Source: Candidatus Pacearchaeota archaeon (GTDB taxonomy: Archaea; Nanobdellota; Nanobdellia; Pacearchaeales; GW2011-AR1). Taken from it: 10,936 nucleotides of DNA. The translations under genes were made by a program, and so were the position numbers. This document shows positions 5,231 to 10,936 of the stretch, in pieces. Within the stretch, counting starts at the first letter, position 1. Each line of letters opens with the position of its first letter. The DNA is taken from contig JADHVH010000014.1 of assembly GCA_016784085.1 (NCBI GenBank), positions 1 to 10,936 of the forward strand, written 5' to 3'. The notes under the pieces are model-generated. The model saw only the letters and a program-made list of their open reading frames with translations, made no database searches and was not told the origin of the DNA.

Positions 5231-6019
5231 ATGGGAAAGACTATTGGGGTCTTGAGCTTAAAAGGAGGGGTTGGTAAAACATCTGTTGTTGCTGCTCTTG
5301 GAGAGGCAATCTCAAGTTTAGGTAAGAAAGTATTATTGGTAGATGGGAATTTAACAGCTCCCAATCTAGGCCTTCATTTTAATATTGTCAATCCTGAAAA
5401 TACTTTGCATGAATTATTGGAAAGATCTGCAAATATTAAAGATGTAATTGTAAAACTTGAACATTTTGATATGATTCCTGCAGCTATTTTTTCAAAAAAA
5501 GATGTAAGCCCTTTAAAATTGAAAACAAAAATATCTTCTTTAAAGAAAAGATATGATTACATTTTAATTGATTCTGCACCTTCTTTAGATGAGGAATCTT
5601 TAGCAGTTGTTCTTGCTTCTGATGAACTTCTGATGGTCACTACACCAGACCACCCTTCTTTAGCCGTAGTATTAAAGGCAATAAAAAGAGCAAAAGAAAG
5701 GGGAACCCAAATTAATGGTCTTGTTTTAAATAAAGTTTATAAGAAAAAATTTGAACTTTCTATAGAAGATATTGAAAAAACTTCTGGAGTACCAATTTTA
5801 GCAGTAATACCCCATGATTTAGGTTTTATGAAAGCTGTTGCTAATTTTAAAGCGTATTCCCAGATAAAACCAAGATCAAAAGCTAGTAAAGAATACAAAA
5901 ATTTAGCAGGAGTTTTGATTGGAGAAAAATTTAAACCTAGAAAATTCAGTAAATATTTTATTACTCCAAAACGTCAAGAGATCAATAGAGAAATATTTTA
6001 TGAAAGGGTGTTTAAATAG
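5231..6019 (+). CDS. MinD/ParA-family ATPase
   Basis: This 262-aa P-loop ATPase of the SIMIBI class carries the deviant Walker A motif LKGGVGKTS (signature Lys11, with Lys16 and Thr17). It also has VDGNLTAPNLGLHF at 37-50, where MinD often has D-x-D, the Walker B-like DYILIDSAP at 109-117, VTTPDHPS at 136-143 and LNKV at 166-169. Relatives dimerise on ATP and position division or segregation machinery. The exact process here cannot be read from sequence. The last 30 residues (KFKPRKFSKYF, then REIFYERVFK) are basic and do not match the classic MinD membrane-targeting helix, though the final ten residues could be amphipathic. No ParB or MinE-like partner is nearby. Its TAG stop (6017-6019) overlaps the 3' end of the convergent tRNA-Gln gene. 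A Mrp/NBP35-type role is less likely, because no CxxC is present. Confidence 0.88.
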   Translation: MGKTIGVLSLKGGVGKTSVVAALGEAISSLGKKVLLVDGNLTAPNLGLHFNIVNPENTLHELLERSANIKDVIVKLEHFDMIPAAIFSKKDVSPLKLKTKISSLKKRYDYILIDSAPSLDEESLAVVLASDELLMVTTPDHPSLAVVLKAIKRAKERGTQINGLVLNKVYKKKFELSIEDIEKTSGVPILAVIPHDLGFMKAVANFKAYSQIKPRSKASKEYKNLAGVLIGEKFKPRKFSKYFITPKRQEINREIFYERVFK

Positions 6020-6089
6020 CCCCACCAGGATTCGAACCTGGGTCCCGGCCTTCAAAGGGCCGTATTCTTGACCACTGAACTATGGGGCT
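6017..6089 (-). tRNA. tRNA-Gln (anticodon UUG)
   Basis: The minus strand folds into a complete 73-nt cloverleaf. The acceptor stem is AGCCCCA/TGGGGCT, then TA, a 4-bp D stem GTTC/GAAT with a nine-base loop, and the anticodon arm CGGCC-CTTTGAA-GGCCG, giving anticodon TTG for CAA. The variable loop is GGAC, the T arm is CCAGG-TTCGAAT-CCTGG, and the discriminator is A. CCA is not encoded (TTT follows). The first pair is A1-U72, the feature by which archaeal GatDE recognises tRNA-Gln for amidation of Glu-tRNA-Gln. No intron is visible. The gene follows bud32 by 32 bp, and its last three bases coincide with the stop codon of the MinD-type gene on the other strand. Confidence 0.97.
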
Positions 6090-6112
6090 TTAATTATTGG
6101 AATTTTATCAAA

Positions 6113-6120
6113 CTTTTAAA
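6113..6120 (-). promoter_or_regulatory. Candidate TATA box for tRNA-Gln
   Basis: TTTAAAAG on the minus strand is centred about 27.5 bp before the mature tRNA 5' end, immediately after the bud32 stop codon. This would let the tRNA be transcribed independently of the protein operon upstream. Confidence 0.45.
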
Positions 6121-6121
6121 T

Positions 6122-6730
6122 TTAATGTTTATATCTTCCACGTTTTTCTACAGCTTTTAATCTTTCTAAAACTATTTTATATTCGGAGAAAATTTGATAT
6201 CCTTTTAGAACTTCTTCAAATAATTCTTCCCAGTATTTGAAATGTTTTGCTTCTAAAGCTTGTCTAAGAAGATGAAGATCAACAGCTTTATCTTCATACT
6301 TGTGACTTATAGATCCCAATCCAAAATCTATGAAATAAATTTTATTTGATTTTAAAATCATATTTGAAGTTGTTAAATCTCCATGAATAATATTTTTTGA
6401 ATGTATTTTTCCAACAGATTTTCCTATTTTTTTACAGATTTCTTTTTGTTCTTTTTTTGAAAATTTATCTAGGTGGTCTGAAAGTTTTTTTCCATCTATA
6501 AATTCCATAATTATTTCTTTTGATTTTTCATCTGATTTAATAACTTTTGGAGTTAAAATTTCTTCAGAAGCTTTTAGTAATAATTTTGTTTCAGACCTTG
6601 TCCTTAGTTTTCTTATCTTTTCATCTAATTCTTTAATTCTATAGGATTTTTTAATTCTTTTTTTAATGATATTATTTTTTTCTTTAAGAATTATTGCTTC
6701 GGCACCTTGTTGAATTATCTGGTTTTCCAT
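6122..6730 (-). CDS. bud32: Bud32 (PRPK-type) kinase/ATPase of the KEOPS complex
   Basis: Bud32 is the small atypical kinase of KEOPS, which with Kae1 makes t6A on tRNAs reading ANN codons. I place the start at ATG 6730, giving 202 aa that begin MENQIIQQGAEAIIL, in line with the family's usual first residues. The frame stays open upstream to 6814, but that extension is Cys/Phe-rich, lies inside the VKOR gene and resembles no Bud32. ATG 6748 is a less likely alternative. Motifs visible: IIKKRIKKSYR at 21-31 with the likely ATP-binding Lys, the catalytic loop HGDLTTSNMI at 116-125 (Asp118, Asn123), IDFGLGSIS at 134-142, EDKAVDLHLL at 146-155, and the C-terminal RGRYKH. It is a stand-alone gene, not fused to Kae1 as in some archaea. 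Its start overlaps the VKOR 3' end by 16 bases. Confidence 0.93.
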   Translation of the reverse strand: MENQIIQQGAEAIILKEKNNIIKKRIKKSYRIKELDEKIRKLRTRSETKLLLKASEEILTPKVIKSDEKSKEIIMEFIDGKKLSDHLDKFSKKEQKEICKKIGKSVGKIHSKNIIHGDLTTSNMILKSNKIYFIDFGLGSISHKYEDKAVDLHLLRQALEAKHFKYWEELFEEVLKGYQIFSEYKIVLERLKAVEKRGRYKH

Positions 6731-7137
6731 TTTCTTTTTCTTCTCCATGAGAAAAATACAATCCCAAAAGCAACAATCATTGAAAAGTCTACAATTAAAC
6801 AATATTTGCACCATGCTTGAATAATAAATTGTTGAAGATAAATAAAATAAAGAGAAACAATTGTTCCAATGGTCACCCCTAGTTTAATAATAGAAGATTT
6901 TGTTTTTTTTGGATTTTTAATGTGGGAATAAGTTAATATACTCATAAATAAAAAAATAACAACTCCATAATAATTGTTGTTTATCCCAAAAGTAGTGCTA
7001 TAGTCTGATAGACTAACTGCTGAACATCCTTGGGAATCTGGATTACAAACTTCTGTGTTATTATATCCTCCATAAGCTAGTAAACCTGAACTTATTAAAG
7101 AAATTACAAATAATATTAGTAAAATTTTATATTTCAT
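6715..7137 (-). CDS. Vitamin K epoxide reductase (VKOR) family membrane protein
   Basis: VKOR homologs are four-helix membrane oxidoreductases that reoxidise a thioredoxin-like disulfide donor and pass electrons to quinone. The 140-aa protein has membrane segments at about 4-22, 54-70, 84-107 and 112-130. The family's four cysteines are all present: Cys31 and Cys38 in the exposed loop, followed by SLSDYSTTFGI (the conserved Ser and the loop before helix 2), and the active-site pair WCKYC (Cys110, Cys113) near the last helix. A basic tail (RRKRKWKTR) suggests a cytoplasmic C-terminus. No DsbA-like partner is fused or adjacent in this window. The ATG directly abuts the SRP54 stop (TAAATG), and the 3' end overlaps bud32. 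It probably serves disulfide formation in exported proteins. Confidence 0.9.
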   Translation of the reverse strand: MKYKILLILFVISLISSGLLAYGGYNNTEVCNPDSQGCSAVSLSDYSTTFGINNNYYGVVIFLFMSILTYSHIKNPKKTKSSIIKLGVTIGTIVSLYFIYLQQFIIQAWCKYCLIVDFSMIVAFGIVFFSWRRKRKWKTR

Positions 7138-8499
7138 TTAAAACCTCATTTTTTTCCCAAATTTTTTCATCATTTTTTGCATTTGTTTGGGGTTCATCCC
7201 TTTAGACATGTCTAAGTTATTTCCTGTTTTAAGCATTTCGTTTAACATGTCATATTGTTTTAATAGTGCTCTAACATCAGTGTTATTTACTCCTGCGCCC
7301 TTGGCAATCCTATTAATTCTTGAAGTTTGTTTTTTTAATGTTTCTGGATTTTCTTTTTCTTCATTAGTCATGGATTTTAAGATATGTTCCCATTTTGCAA
7401 TTTTTGCCTCTTGATTTTCTAATACTCCCTCTGGTATTTTTGCATTTCCTAATCCAGGAATCATTGATTTTATTTTATCTAGCCCCCCAATATCTCCCAT
7501 TGATTTGACTTGTTCTATAACATCTTCTAAGCTTAGTTTACCCTCTTCTAGCTTTTTTTGGATTTTATTTTGTTGAGCATTATTTGTTGCAGATTTTATT
7601 TTTTCCATTAATGCTTCCAAATCACCCATTCCAAGAAGTCTTGATAAAAATGATTCTGGTTTAAATTCTTCAAGATCATTTATTTTTTCTCCTGTTGCAA
7701 TAAAATAAACTCCGGCATTTGTTTCTGCACAGGCTGTTAAAGCTCCACCCCCTTTGGCAGTGGAATCCATTCTGGTAATTATTACTCCTGAAATTTTTAA
7801 AGCATCTTTAAATTCAGAAGCTTGTTTTTTAGCTGCTTGACCAATATCTGCAGGCATTACTAAAATTGTTTCTGTAGGATCAATTTTTTTTCCAAGAGAT
7901 TTTATTTCTTTTATTAAATCTTTATCTAAAGTATGACGTCCTGCTGTATCAATTAAAATTAAATCATATTTTTTGAGATCTTTTTCATATTTTTTCCAAA
8001 TTTTTAAAGCATCTTTTTCTTTTTTATCAATAAAATAAGCTAACTTATTTTTTTCTGCAAGTTGTTTAAGTTGTTCTGCTGCAGCAGGCCTATGAACATC
8101 TAAACCTATTAGGGCAACCTTTTTTCCTCTTTTAGCATAATAATTTCCCAACTTTGAAATTGTGGTGGTTTTTCCCGCCCCATAAAGTCCTAAAAGCATA
8201 ATTTTATTTTGAGTTTTTTTAAGAGTAAGTTGTTTGTATTTTCCAAGAATTTTTGTAAGTTCTTCATGAAGTAACTTAATCAAATGTTCTTTTTTTTCAA
8301 TACCTTTGATTCTTTCATCTAAAGCTGTTTTCTTTATTTTATCACTTATTTCTTTTACTAATGAAATACTAATATCTGCTTCTATTAATGCTCTTTGAAG
8401 GTCTCTTACAATTGAATCTACTAGGTTTTTATCAAGAAATATGGCATTCGCTATCTTATCTGTAGTTTTTTTCAATATGTTTCCTAGTTTTTCTAACAT
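7138..8499 (-). CDS. srp54: Signal recognition particle protein SRP54
   Basis: SRP54 is the GTPase subunit of SRP that binds signal sequences emerging from the ribosome and docks with FtsY. The 453-aa protein is full length. The N domain (about 1-90) contains ALIEADIS. The G domain (about 95-290) has P-loop GLYGAGKTT (104-112), DVHRPAAAEQL (134-144), DTAGRH (184-189), TRMDSTAKGGGAL (242-254) and the closing LLGMGDLEAL (288-297). The Met-rich M domain (about 300-453) contains SRINRIAKGAG (393-403) for 7S RNA binding and ends GMNPKQMQKMMKKFGKKMRF. Compared with the usual family forms GLQGxGKTT, DxYRPAA and TKLDG, this protein has Tyr, His and Arg/Ser substitutions. It leads an operon with VKOR and bud32. 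No Shine-Dalgarno precedes the ATG. Confidence 0.97.
   Translation of the reverse strand: MLEKLGNILKKTTDKIANAIFLDKNLVDSIVRDLQRALIEADISISLVKEISDKIKKTALDERIKGIEKKEHLIKLLHEELTKILGKYKQLTLKKTQNKIMLLGLYGAGKTTTISKLGNYYAKRGKKVALIGLDVHRPAAAEQLKQLAEKNKLAYFIDKKEKDALKIWKKYEKDLKKYDLILIDTAGRHTLDKDLIKEIKSLGKKIDPTETILVMPADIGQAAKKQASEFKDALKISGVIITRMDSTAKGGGALTACAETNAGVYFIATGEKINDLEEFKPESFLSRLLGMGDLEALMEKIKSATNNAQQNKIQKKLEEGKLSLEDVIEQVKSMGDIGGLDKIKSMIPGLGNAKIPEGVLENQEAKIAKWEHILKSMTNEEKENPETLKKQTSRINRIAKGAGVNNTDVRALLKQYDMLNEMLKTGNNLDMSKGMNPKQMQKMMKKFGKKMRF
7144..7147 (-). promoter_or_regulatory. Shine-Dalgarno for VKOR inside the srp54 3' end
   Basis: GAGG on the minus strand lies six bases before the VKOR ATG, within the final Met-Arg codons of SRP54. 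It is the clearest Shine-Dalgarno in the window and belongs to an operon-internal gene, whereas operon-leading genes lack one. It fixes the VKOR start directly after the SRP54 stop. Confidence 0.5.
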
Positions 8500-8520
8500 A
8501 AAAGAAGGAGTGAAATATGA

Positions 8521-8530
8521 GTTATTAAAG
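8521..8530 (-). promoter_or_regulatory. Candidate TATA box for the srp54-VKOR-bud32 operon
   Basis: CTTTAATAAC on the minus strand is centred 26.5 bp before the SRP54 ATG. The 105-bp divergent gap to the 103-aa gene carries this box and the opposing one at 8576-8585. Confidence 0.5.
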
Positions 8531-8575
8531 TTTTGGTGTTAGAGAATTTAATTAGTATATTAAATTGCAATATTC

Positions 8576-8585
8576 TTTAAAAATA
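8576..8585 (+). promoter_or_regulatory. Candidate TATA box for the 103-aa hypothetical gene
   Basis: TTTAAAAATA is centred 24.5 bp before the ATG at 8605. The spacing implies a leaderless transcript and supports the reality of this otherwise anonymous gene. Confidence 0.55.
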
Positions 8586-8604
8586 GGTTTTATTTAATTA
8601 TTTT

Positions 8605-8916
8605 ATGAATAATCAAATAAAATATTCTGGATTAATTTACAACGTATCTCATGAAGAATTCATGGCTATTAGAGAAAGTCAAAAAAATCAATTGGGTGCT
8701 TATTCTGGAAGTGGAATCCATATTAGTATTAAATATAATCCAGATAGAAAGGCTATAGGGCTTTGGCTTGGAAAAGGGGAAAAATCTAAATTGATTTTAG
8801 AAGATCCAGAAATTCATGATTCAGGTGATGAGGGGTGTGTTAAAGTGATTAAAAAAGGATTAGAAAAAGCATTGGATGAAATAAGAATTCAAAGTGAAAG
8901 ATGGGTTAAAGATTAA
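8605..8916 (+). CDS. Hypothetical protein, 103 aa, between srp54 and ftsY
   Basis: I do not recognise the family. It is a small soluble protein with no membrane segment and one Cys (in DEGCVKV). The predicted order is a strand (IKYSGLIYNV), a helix (SHEEFMAIRESQKNQL), a Gly/Ser turn (GAYSGSG), two strands (IHISIKYNP, KAIGLWLG), an acidic loop (LEDPEIHDSGDEG), and a long amphipathic C-terminal helix (VIKKGLEKALDEIRIQSERW). It is transcribed away from srp54 and towards ftsY. Its TAA (8914-8916) abuts the ftsY TGA on the other strand with no base between. Its own TATA box at leaderless distance and normal composition argue it is real. Position between the two SRP GTPase genes need not mean a shared function. 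Confidence 0.72.
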   Translation: MNNQIKYSGLIYNVSHEEFMAIRESQKNQLGAYSGSGIHISIKYNPDRKAIGLWLGKGEKSKLILEDPEIHDSGDEGCVKVIKKGLEKALDEIRIQSERWVKD

Positions 8917-10011
8917 TCATAATCCTAGCTTTTTAAGAAATTTTTCTTTATCAAATTGTTCTAATTCATTATATTCTTGGCCCATTCCAAGATAGAGAAT
9001 TGGTTTTTTGGTGATATATCCCACACTAAGGGCTGTTCCACCTTTTTCATCAATATCTGCTTTTGTCAAAATAATCCCATCAATGCCTATTTCTTGATCA
9101 AAACTTTTTACTTGTTCAATAGCATCATTACCTGTAATACTTTCTCCTACAAAAATTTTAAGATCAGGATTACAAACTCGAGATATTTTTTCAATTTCTT
9201 TTAGTAAATTTTTAGAAGTATGCATTCTACCTGCAGTATCAATCAAAACACAATCTATTTTATTTTTTTTAGCATATTTTATAGAATCAAATCCTACTGC
9301 TGCAGGATCTGCCCCATATTCCTGAGCAATTACCTTAACACCTATTTTTTCTCCATGGTGTTTTATTTGTTCAATTGAAGCTGCCCTAAAGGTATCTCCT
9401 GCAGCTAATACACATGAAATCTTTTTTTCTTTCAGGGATTTTGCAATTTTTGCAATTGTAGTGGTTTTACCTGTACCATTTATTCCACAAAATAGAGCTA
9501 CAAAAGGTTTTTCACTTTTTTCTTTAATTTTATCTTCTATTTTAAATCCTTCAATTAAGATATTAGAAATAACTTCTTTGAAATCTTTTTGAATTTCATT
9601 TTCAATTTCTTTTTTAGATAATTCTTTTCCAACAATTTTCTCTTCAAGATCTAGAATCATTTTTTCAGCAACTTCAAAAGCAACATTATTTTCTATCAAG
9701 AGCATTTTCAATTCTTCAGAATATAGTCCAAAATCTTGTTGAGATATTTTGATTTTAGTTATTTTAGAAGTAACTTTTTCAAAAAAACCTTTTTTTTCTG
9801 ATGATTTTTTTATTATTTTCTTTTCTTTTTTAGCTTTTTTCTTAATTTCTTTAGCTTTCTTTTTTATTTCTTTCTCATCTGGTTCATATTTTTGTTGAGC
9901 AACATCAAATTTTTTAGGAATTTCTATTTCCTGAATATCTTTTTTTGCTTCAATTTCTTTAGAGACTTTTTTAGTCCAAGATTTCAATTTATTTTTTAAT
10001 TTATTAAACAT
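8917..10011 (-). CDS. ftsY: Signal recognition particle receptor FtsY
   Basis: FtsY is the membrane-associated GTPase that receives the SRP-ribosome complex by pairing with SRP54. The 364-aa protein has a charged, Lys-rich N-terminal extension (about 1-90; the stretch 47-75 is almost all Lys, Glu, Ile and Ala), probably used for membrane contact. A helical N domain (about 95-160) follows, then the G domain: P-loop CGINGTGKTTT (175-185), GDTFRAASIEQ (205-215), DTAGRMHT (258-265), VGESITGNDAIEQ (288-300), TKADIDEKGGTALS (316-329) and the end signature LGMGQEYNELEQFD (341-354). DTFRAA rather than DxYRPAA separates it from SRP54. It appears monocistronic, with a divergent promoter region shared with apgM. 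It ends in TGA, where most neighbours use TAA. Confidence 0.97.
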   Translation of the reverse strand: MFNKLKNKLKSWTKKVSKEIEAKKDIQEIEIPKKFDVAQQKYEPDEKEIKKKAKEIKKKAKKEKKIIKKSSEKKGFFEKVTSKITKIKISQQDFGLYSEELKMLLIENNVAFEVAEKMILDLEEKIVGKELSKKEIENEIQKDFKEVISNILIEGFKIEDKIKEKSEKPFVALFCGINGTGKTTTIAKIAKSLKEKKISCVLAAGDTFRAASIEQIKHHGEKIGVKVIAQEYGADPAAVGFDSIKYAKKNKIDCVLIDTAGRMHTSKNLLKEIEKISRVCNPDLKIFVGESITGNDAIEQVKSFDQEIGIDGIILTKADIDEKGGTALSVGYITKKPILYLGMGQEYNELEQFDKEKFLKKLGL

Positions 10012-10030
10012 GATTATATTTAGAAAGAAG

Positions 10031-10040
10031 ATATTTTAAG
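10031..10040 (-). promoter_or_regulatory. Candidate TATA box for ftsY (leaderless)
   Basis: CTTAAAATAT on the minus strand is centred 24.5 bp before the FtsY ATG. The 89-bp divergent gap to apgM carries this box and the opposing one at 10072-10081. Confidence 0.5.
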
Positions 10041-10071
10041 GTTTTTCTTTATTTCTTAGGGAATATAAATT

Positions 10072-10081
10072 CTTTTAAACT
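10072..10081 (+). promoter_or_regulatory. Candidate TATA box for apgM (leaderless)
   Basis: CTTTTAAACT is centred 24.5 bp before the ATG at 10101, with A-rich sequence (ATATAAAT) just upstream. No Shine-Dalgarno precedes the start. Confidence 0.5.
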
Positions 10082-10100
10082 AAGATTATCTTTAGATAAT

Positions 10101-10936
10101 ATGAAAGGAATATTTATAATTCTTGATGGAATAGGGGATCTCCCACATAGTCAACTTGGTGATAAAACCCCTTTAGAAGTTGCAAACATGCCTAATTTGA
10201 ATTTTTTTGCAGCAAGAGGAGAAATGGGTTATTTTTACCCTGTTAAACCAGGATATATTCCTGGATCTGATGAAGCAATTGTGTCTATTTTTGGTAATGA
10301 GCTTATTTCAAGTACAAGGGGGCAATTAGAAGCTAAAGGTGCAGGATTTAAATTAACACGGGGGGACTTAGCTTGGAGGGCGAATTTCTCAACTATTGAT
10401 TCCCTTGATAAGGGAAATTTGTTAGATAGAAGATGTGGAAGAACTTTGACAACTGCAGAGGCAGAAATTTTAACAAAAGCAATAAATAAAATTGAAATGC
10501 CTTTTAAATTTGAATTTAAAAACACTATTCAACATCGTGGAGCTTTAGTTTTTAGAGGAGGTTTTTCAGATAACATTGCTAGTAATGATCCTCACCCATA
10601 TACTGGGAAGTTCAGAAAGATCAAACCTTTAGATGATGATGAAAATTCCCAATATACTGCAAATGTAATGAATGAATTTTTAGAAAAAGTTTTCAAAGTT
10701 TTAGATAATCACCCTATTAATGAAGAAAGAAGAAGAAAAGGATTAATGCCTGCTAATTATTTAGTTGTTCGTGGAGCCGGAATTGAGATACCTAAATTGA
10801 AAATTTACAAAAAATGGATTTCTCCATCATATATGCCTTTAGAAATTGGTTTTTCAGAGCTTTCTGGAATGAAAACAGTTTCATTTAGCTATCCTAAATT
10901 AAAAAAATTAGATGTATATGAAAATTTACATGAAGG
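10101..10936 (+). CDS. apgM: 2,3-bisphosphoglycerate-independent phosphoglycerate mutase, archaeal ApgM type (3' end outside window)
   Basis: ApgM interconverts 3- and 2-phosphoglycerate in glycolysis and gluconeogenesis without a bisphosphoglycerate cofactor. It belongs to the alkaline phosphatase superfamily and uses two metal ions and a phospho-serine. The frame is open from ATG 10101 to the window end (278 codons), about two thirds of the usual length of around 400 aa. Visible motifs are FIILDGIGD (metal-ligand Asp9), KTPLEVANMPNLNFFAARG at 22-40, PGYIPGSDEAIVSIFG with the likely nucleophile Ser56, TRGQLEAKGAGF, RGDLAWRANFSTID at 87-100, and LLDRRCGRTL at 107-116. In family members the last motif is often DRRAGR. 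Further on, NDPHPYTG carries His residues typical of the metal site region. The start is supported by the leaderless TATA box and by the motif beginning seven residues in. Confidence 0.92.
   Translation, partial: MKGIFIILDGIGDLPHSQLGDKTPLEVANMPNLNFFAARGEMGYFYPVKPGYIPGSDEAIVSIFGNELISSTRGQLEAKGAGFKLTRGDLAWRANFSTIDSLDKGNLLDRRCGRTLTTAEAEILTKAINKIEMPFKFEFKNTIQHRGALVFRGGFSDNIASNDPHPYTGKFRKIKPLDDDENSQYTANVMNEFLEKVFKVLDNHPINEERRRKGLMPANYLVVRGAGIEIPKLKIYKKWISPSYMPLEIGFSELSGMKTVSFSYPKLKKLDVYENLHE

Noticed and set aside
5116..5364. Minus-strand open frame of 82 codons across the uS15/MinD-type divergent gap
   Set aside because: It overlaps the coding start of both flanking genes, whose identities are firm, and would cover both promoters. 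No recognisable domain.
6731..6814. N-terminal extension of Bud32 (28 further codons to an upstream ATG)
   Set aside because: The extension is Cys/Phe-rich, lies inside the VKOR coding region, and Bud32 proteins start at the IxQGAEA region. ATG 6730 gives a normal N-terminus.
8504..8511. AAGGAG on the plus strand as a Shine-Dalgarno
   Set aside because: It lies next to the SRP54 start but on the wrong strand for that gene, and it is about 95 bases from the plus-strand ATG at 8605.
8977..9204. Plus-strand open frame opposite ftsY (75 codons), and similar ones at 7187-7414 (opposite srp54) and 4384-4581 (opposite aIF2-alpha)
   Set aside because: All are shadows of confidently identified genes, with no promoter and compositions that mirror the opposite strand.
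9780..9960. Low-complexity A/T repeat within ftsY
   Set aside because: This is the codon-level reflection of the Lys/Glu/Ile-rich N-terminal extension of FtsY, not an independent DNA repeat.
10235..10525. Minus-strand open frame of 96 codons opposite apgM
   Set aside because: It is antisense to conserved phosphoglycerate mutase motifs, which are clearly encoded on the plus strand.
1..10936. Mobile element, CRISPR array, toxin-antitoxin or defence system
   Set aside because: No direct repeats with regular spacers, terminal inverted repeats, transposase, integrase or nuclease-effector pairs were found. tRNA-Gln shows no adjacent integrase or duplicated 3' end that would mark an attachment site.

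Overview
The window looks like a stretch of chromosome from a small-genome, AT-rich archaeon. The information-processing genes are archaeal in type: RadA recombinase, aIF2-alpha, archaeal uS15, Nop10, the KEOPS kinase Bud32, endonuclease Q, archaeal-type (ApgM) phosphoglycerate mutase, and an A1-U72 tRNA-Gln without encoded CCA. Very tight packing, very low GC, shortened proteins and Lys/Ile/Asn-rich composition suggest a DPANN lineage of the Woesearchaeota/Pacearchaeota kind. That placement is inference from style and gene content, not from a phylogeny.

Layout. 1-2084 (+): the tail of a Cys-rich, sequon-rich surface protein, then a tightly spaced run of a YdjM/DUF457-type membrane metal hydrolase, an unrecognised 132-aa protein and RadA. 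2085-2196: a short intergenic stretch with a 14-bp degenerate tandem repeat and the promoter of the next gene. 2197-3399 (+): endonuclease Q. 3396-5146 (-): uS15, aIF2-alpha, a Nudix-fold protein with a damaged catalytic box, and a 40-aa Nop10 that starts at GTG one base after the Nudix stop. 5231-6019 (+): a MinD/ParA-type ATPase whose stop codon overlaps the 3' end of tRNA-Gln. 6017-8499 (-): SRP54, VKOR, Bud32 and tRNA-Gln(UUG), packed with zero or negative spacing between the proteins. 8605-8916 (+): an unrecognised 103-aa protein. 8917-10011 (-): FtsY. 10101-end (+): ApgM, cut by the window edge.

How the genes fit together. RadA and EndoQ serve recombination and repair of deaminated DNA. 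uS15, aIF2-alpha, Nop10, Bud32 and tRNA-Gln serve ribosome assembly, initiation, pseudouridylation, t6A modification and decoding. SRP54 and FtsY form the co-translational targeting pair, and VKOR makes disulfides in exported proteins such as the Cys-rich one at the left edge. Eight genes that begin transcription units each have an A/T box centred about 24-27 bp before the start codon, with no Shine-Dalgarno, which is the geometry of leaderless archaeal transcripts.

I see no CRISPR array, insertion sequence, phage genes or defence island. This is a housekeeping region. Its less ordinary content is the hidden short Nop10, the degenerate Nudix box, the tandem repeat before endoQ, and two small proteins I cannot assign.
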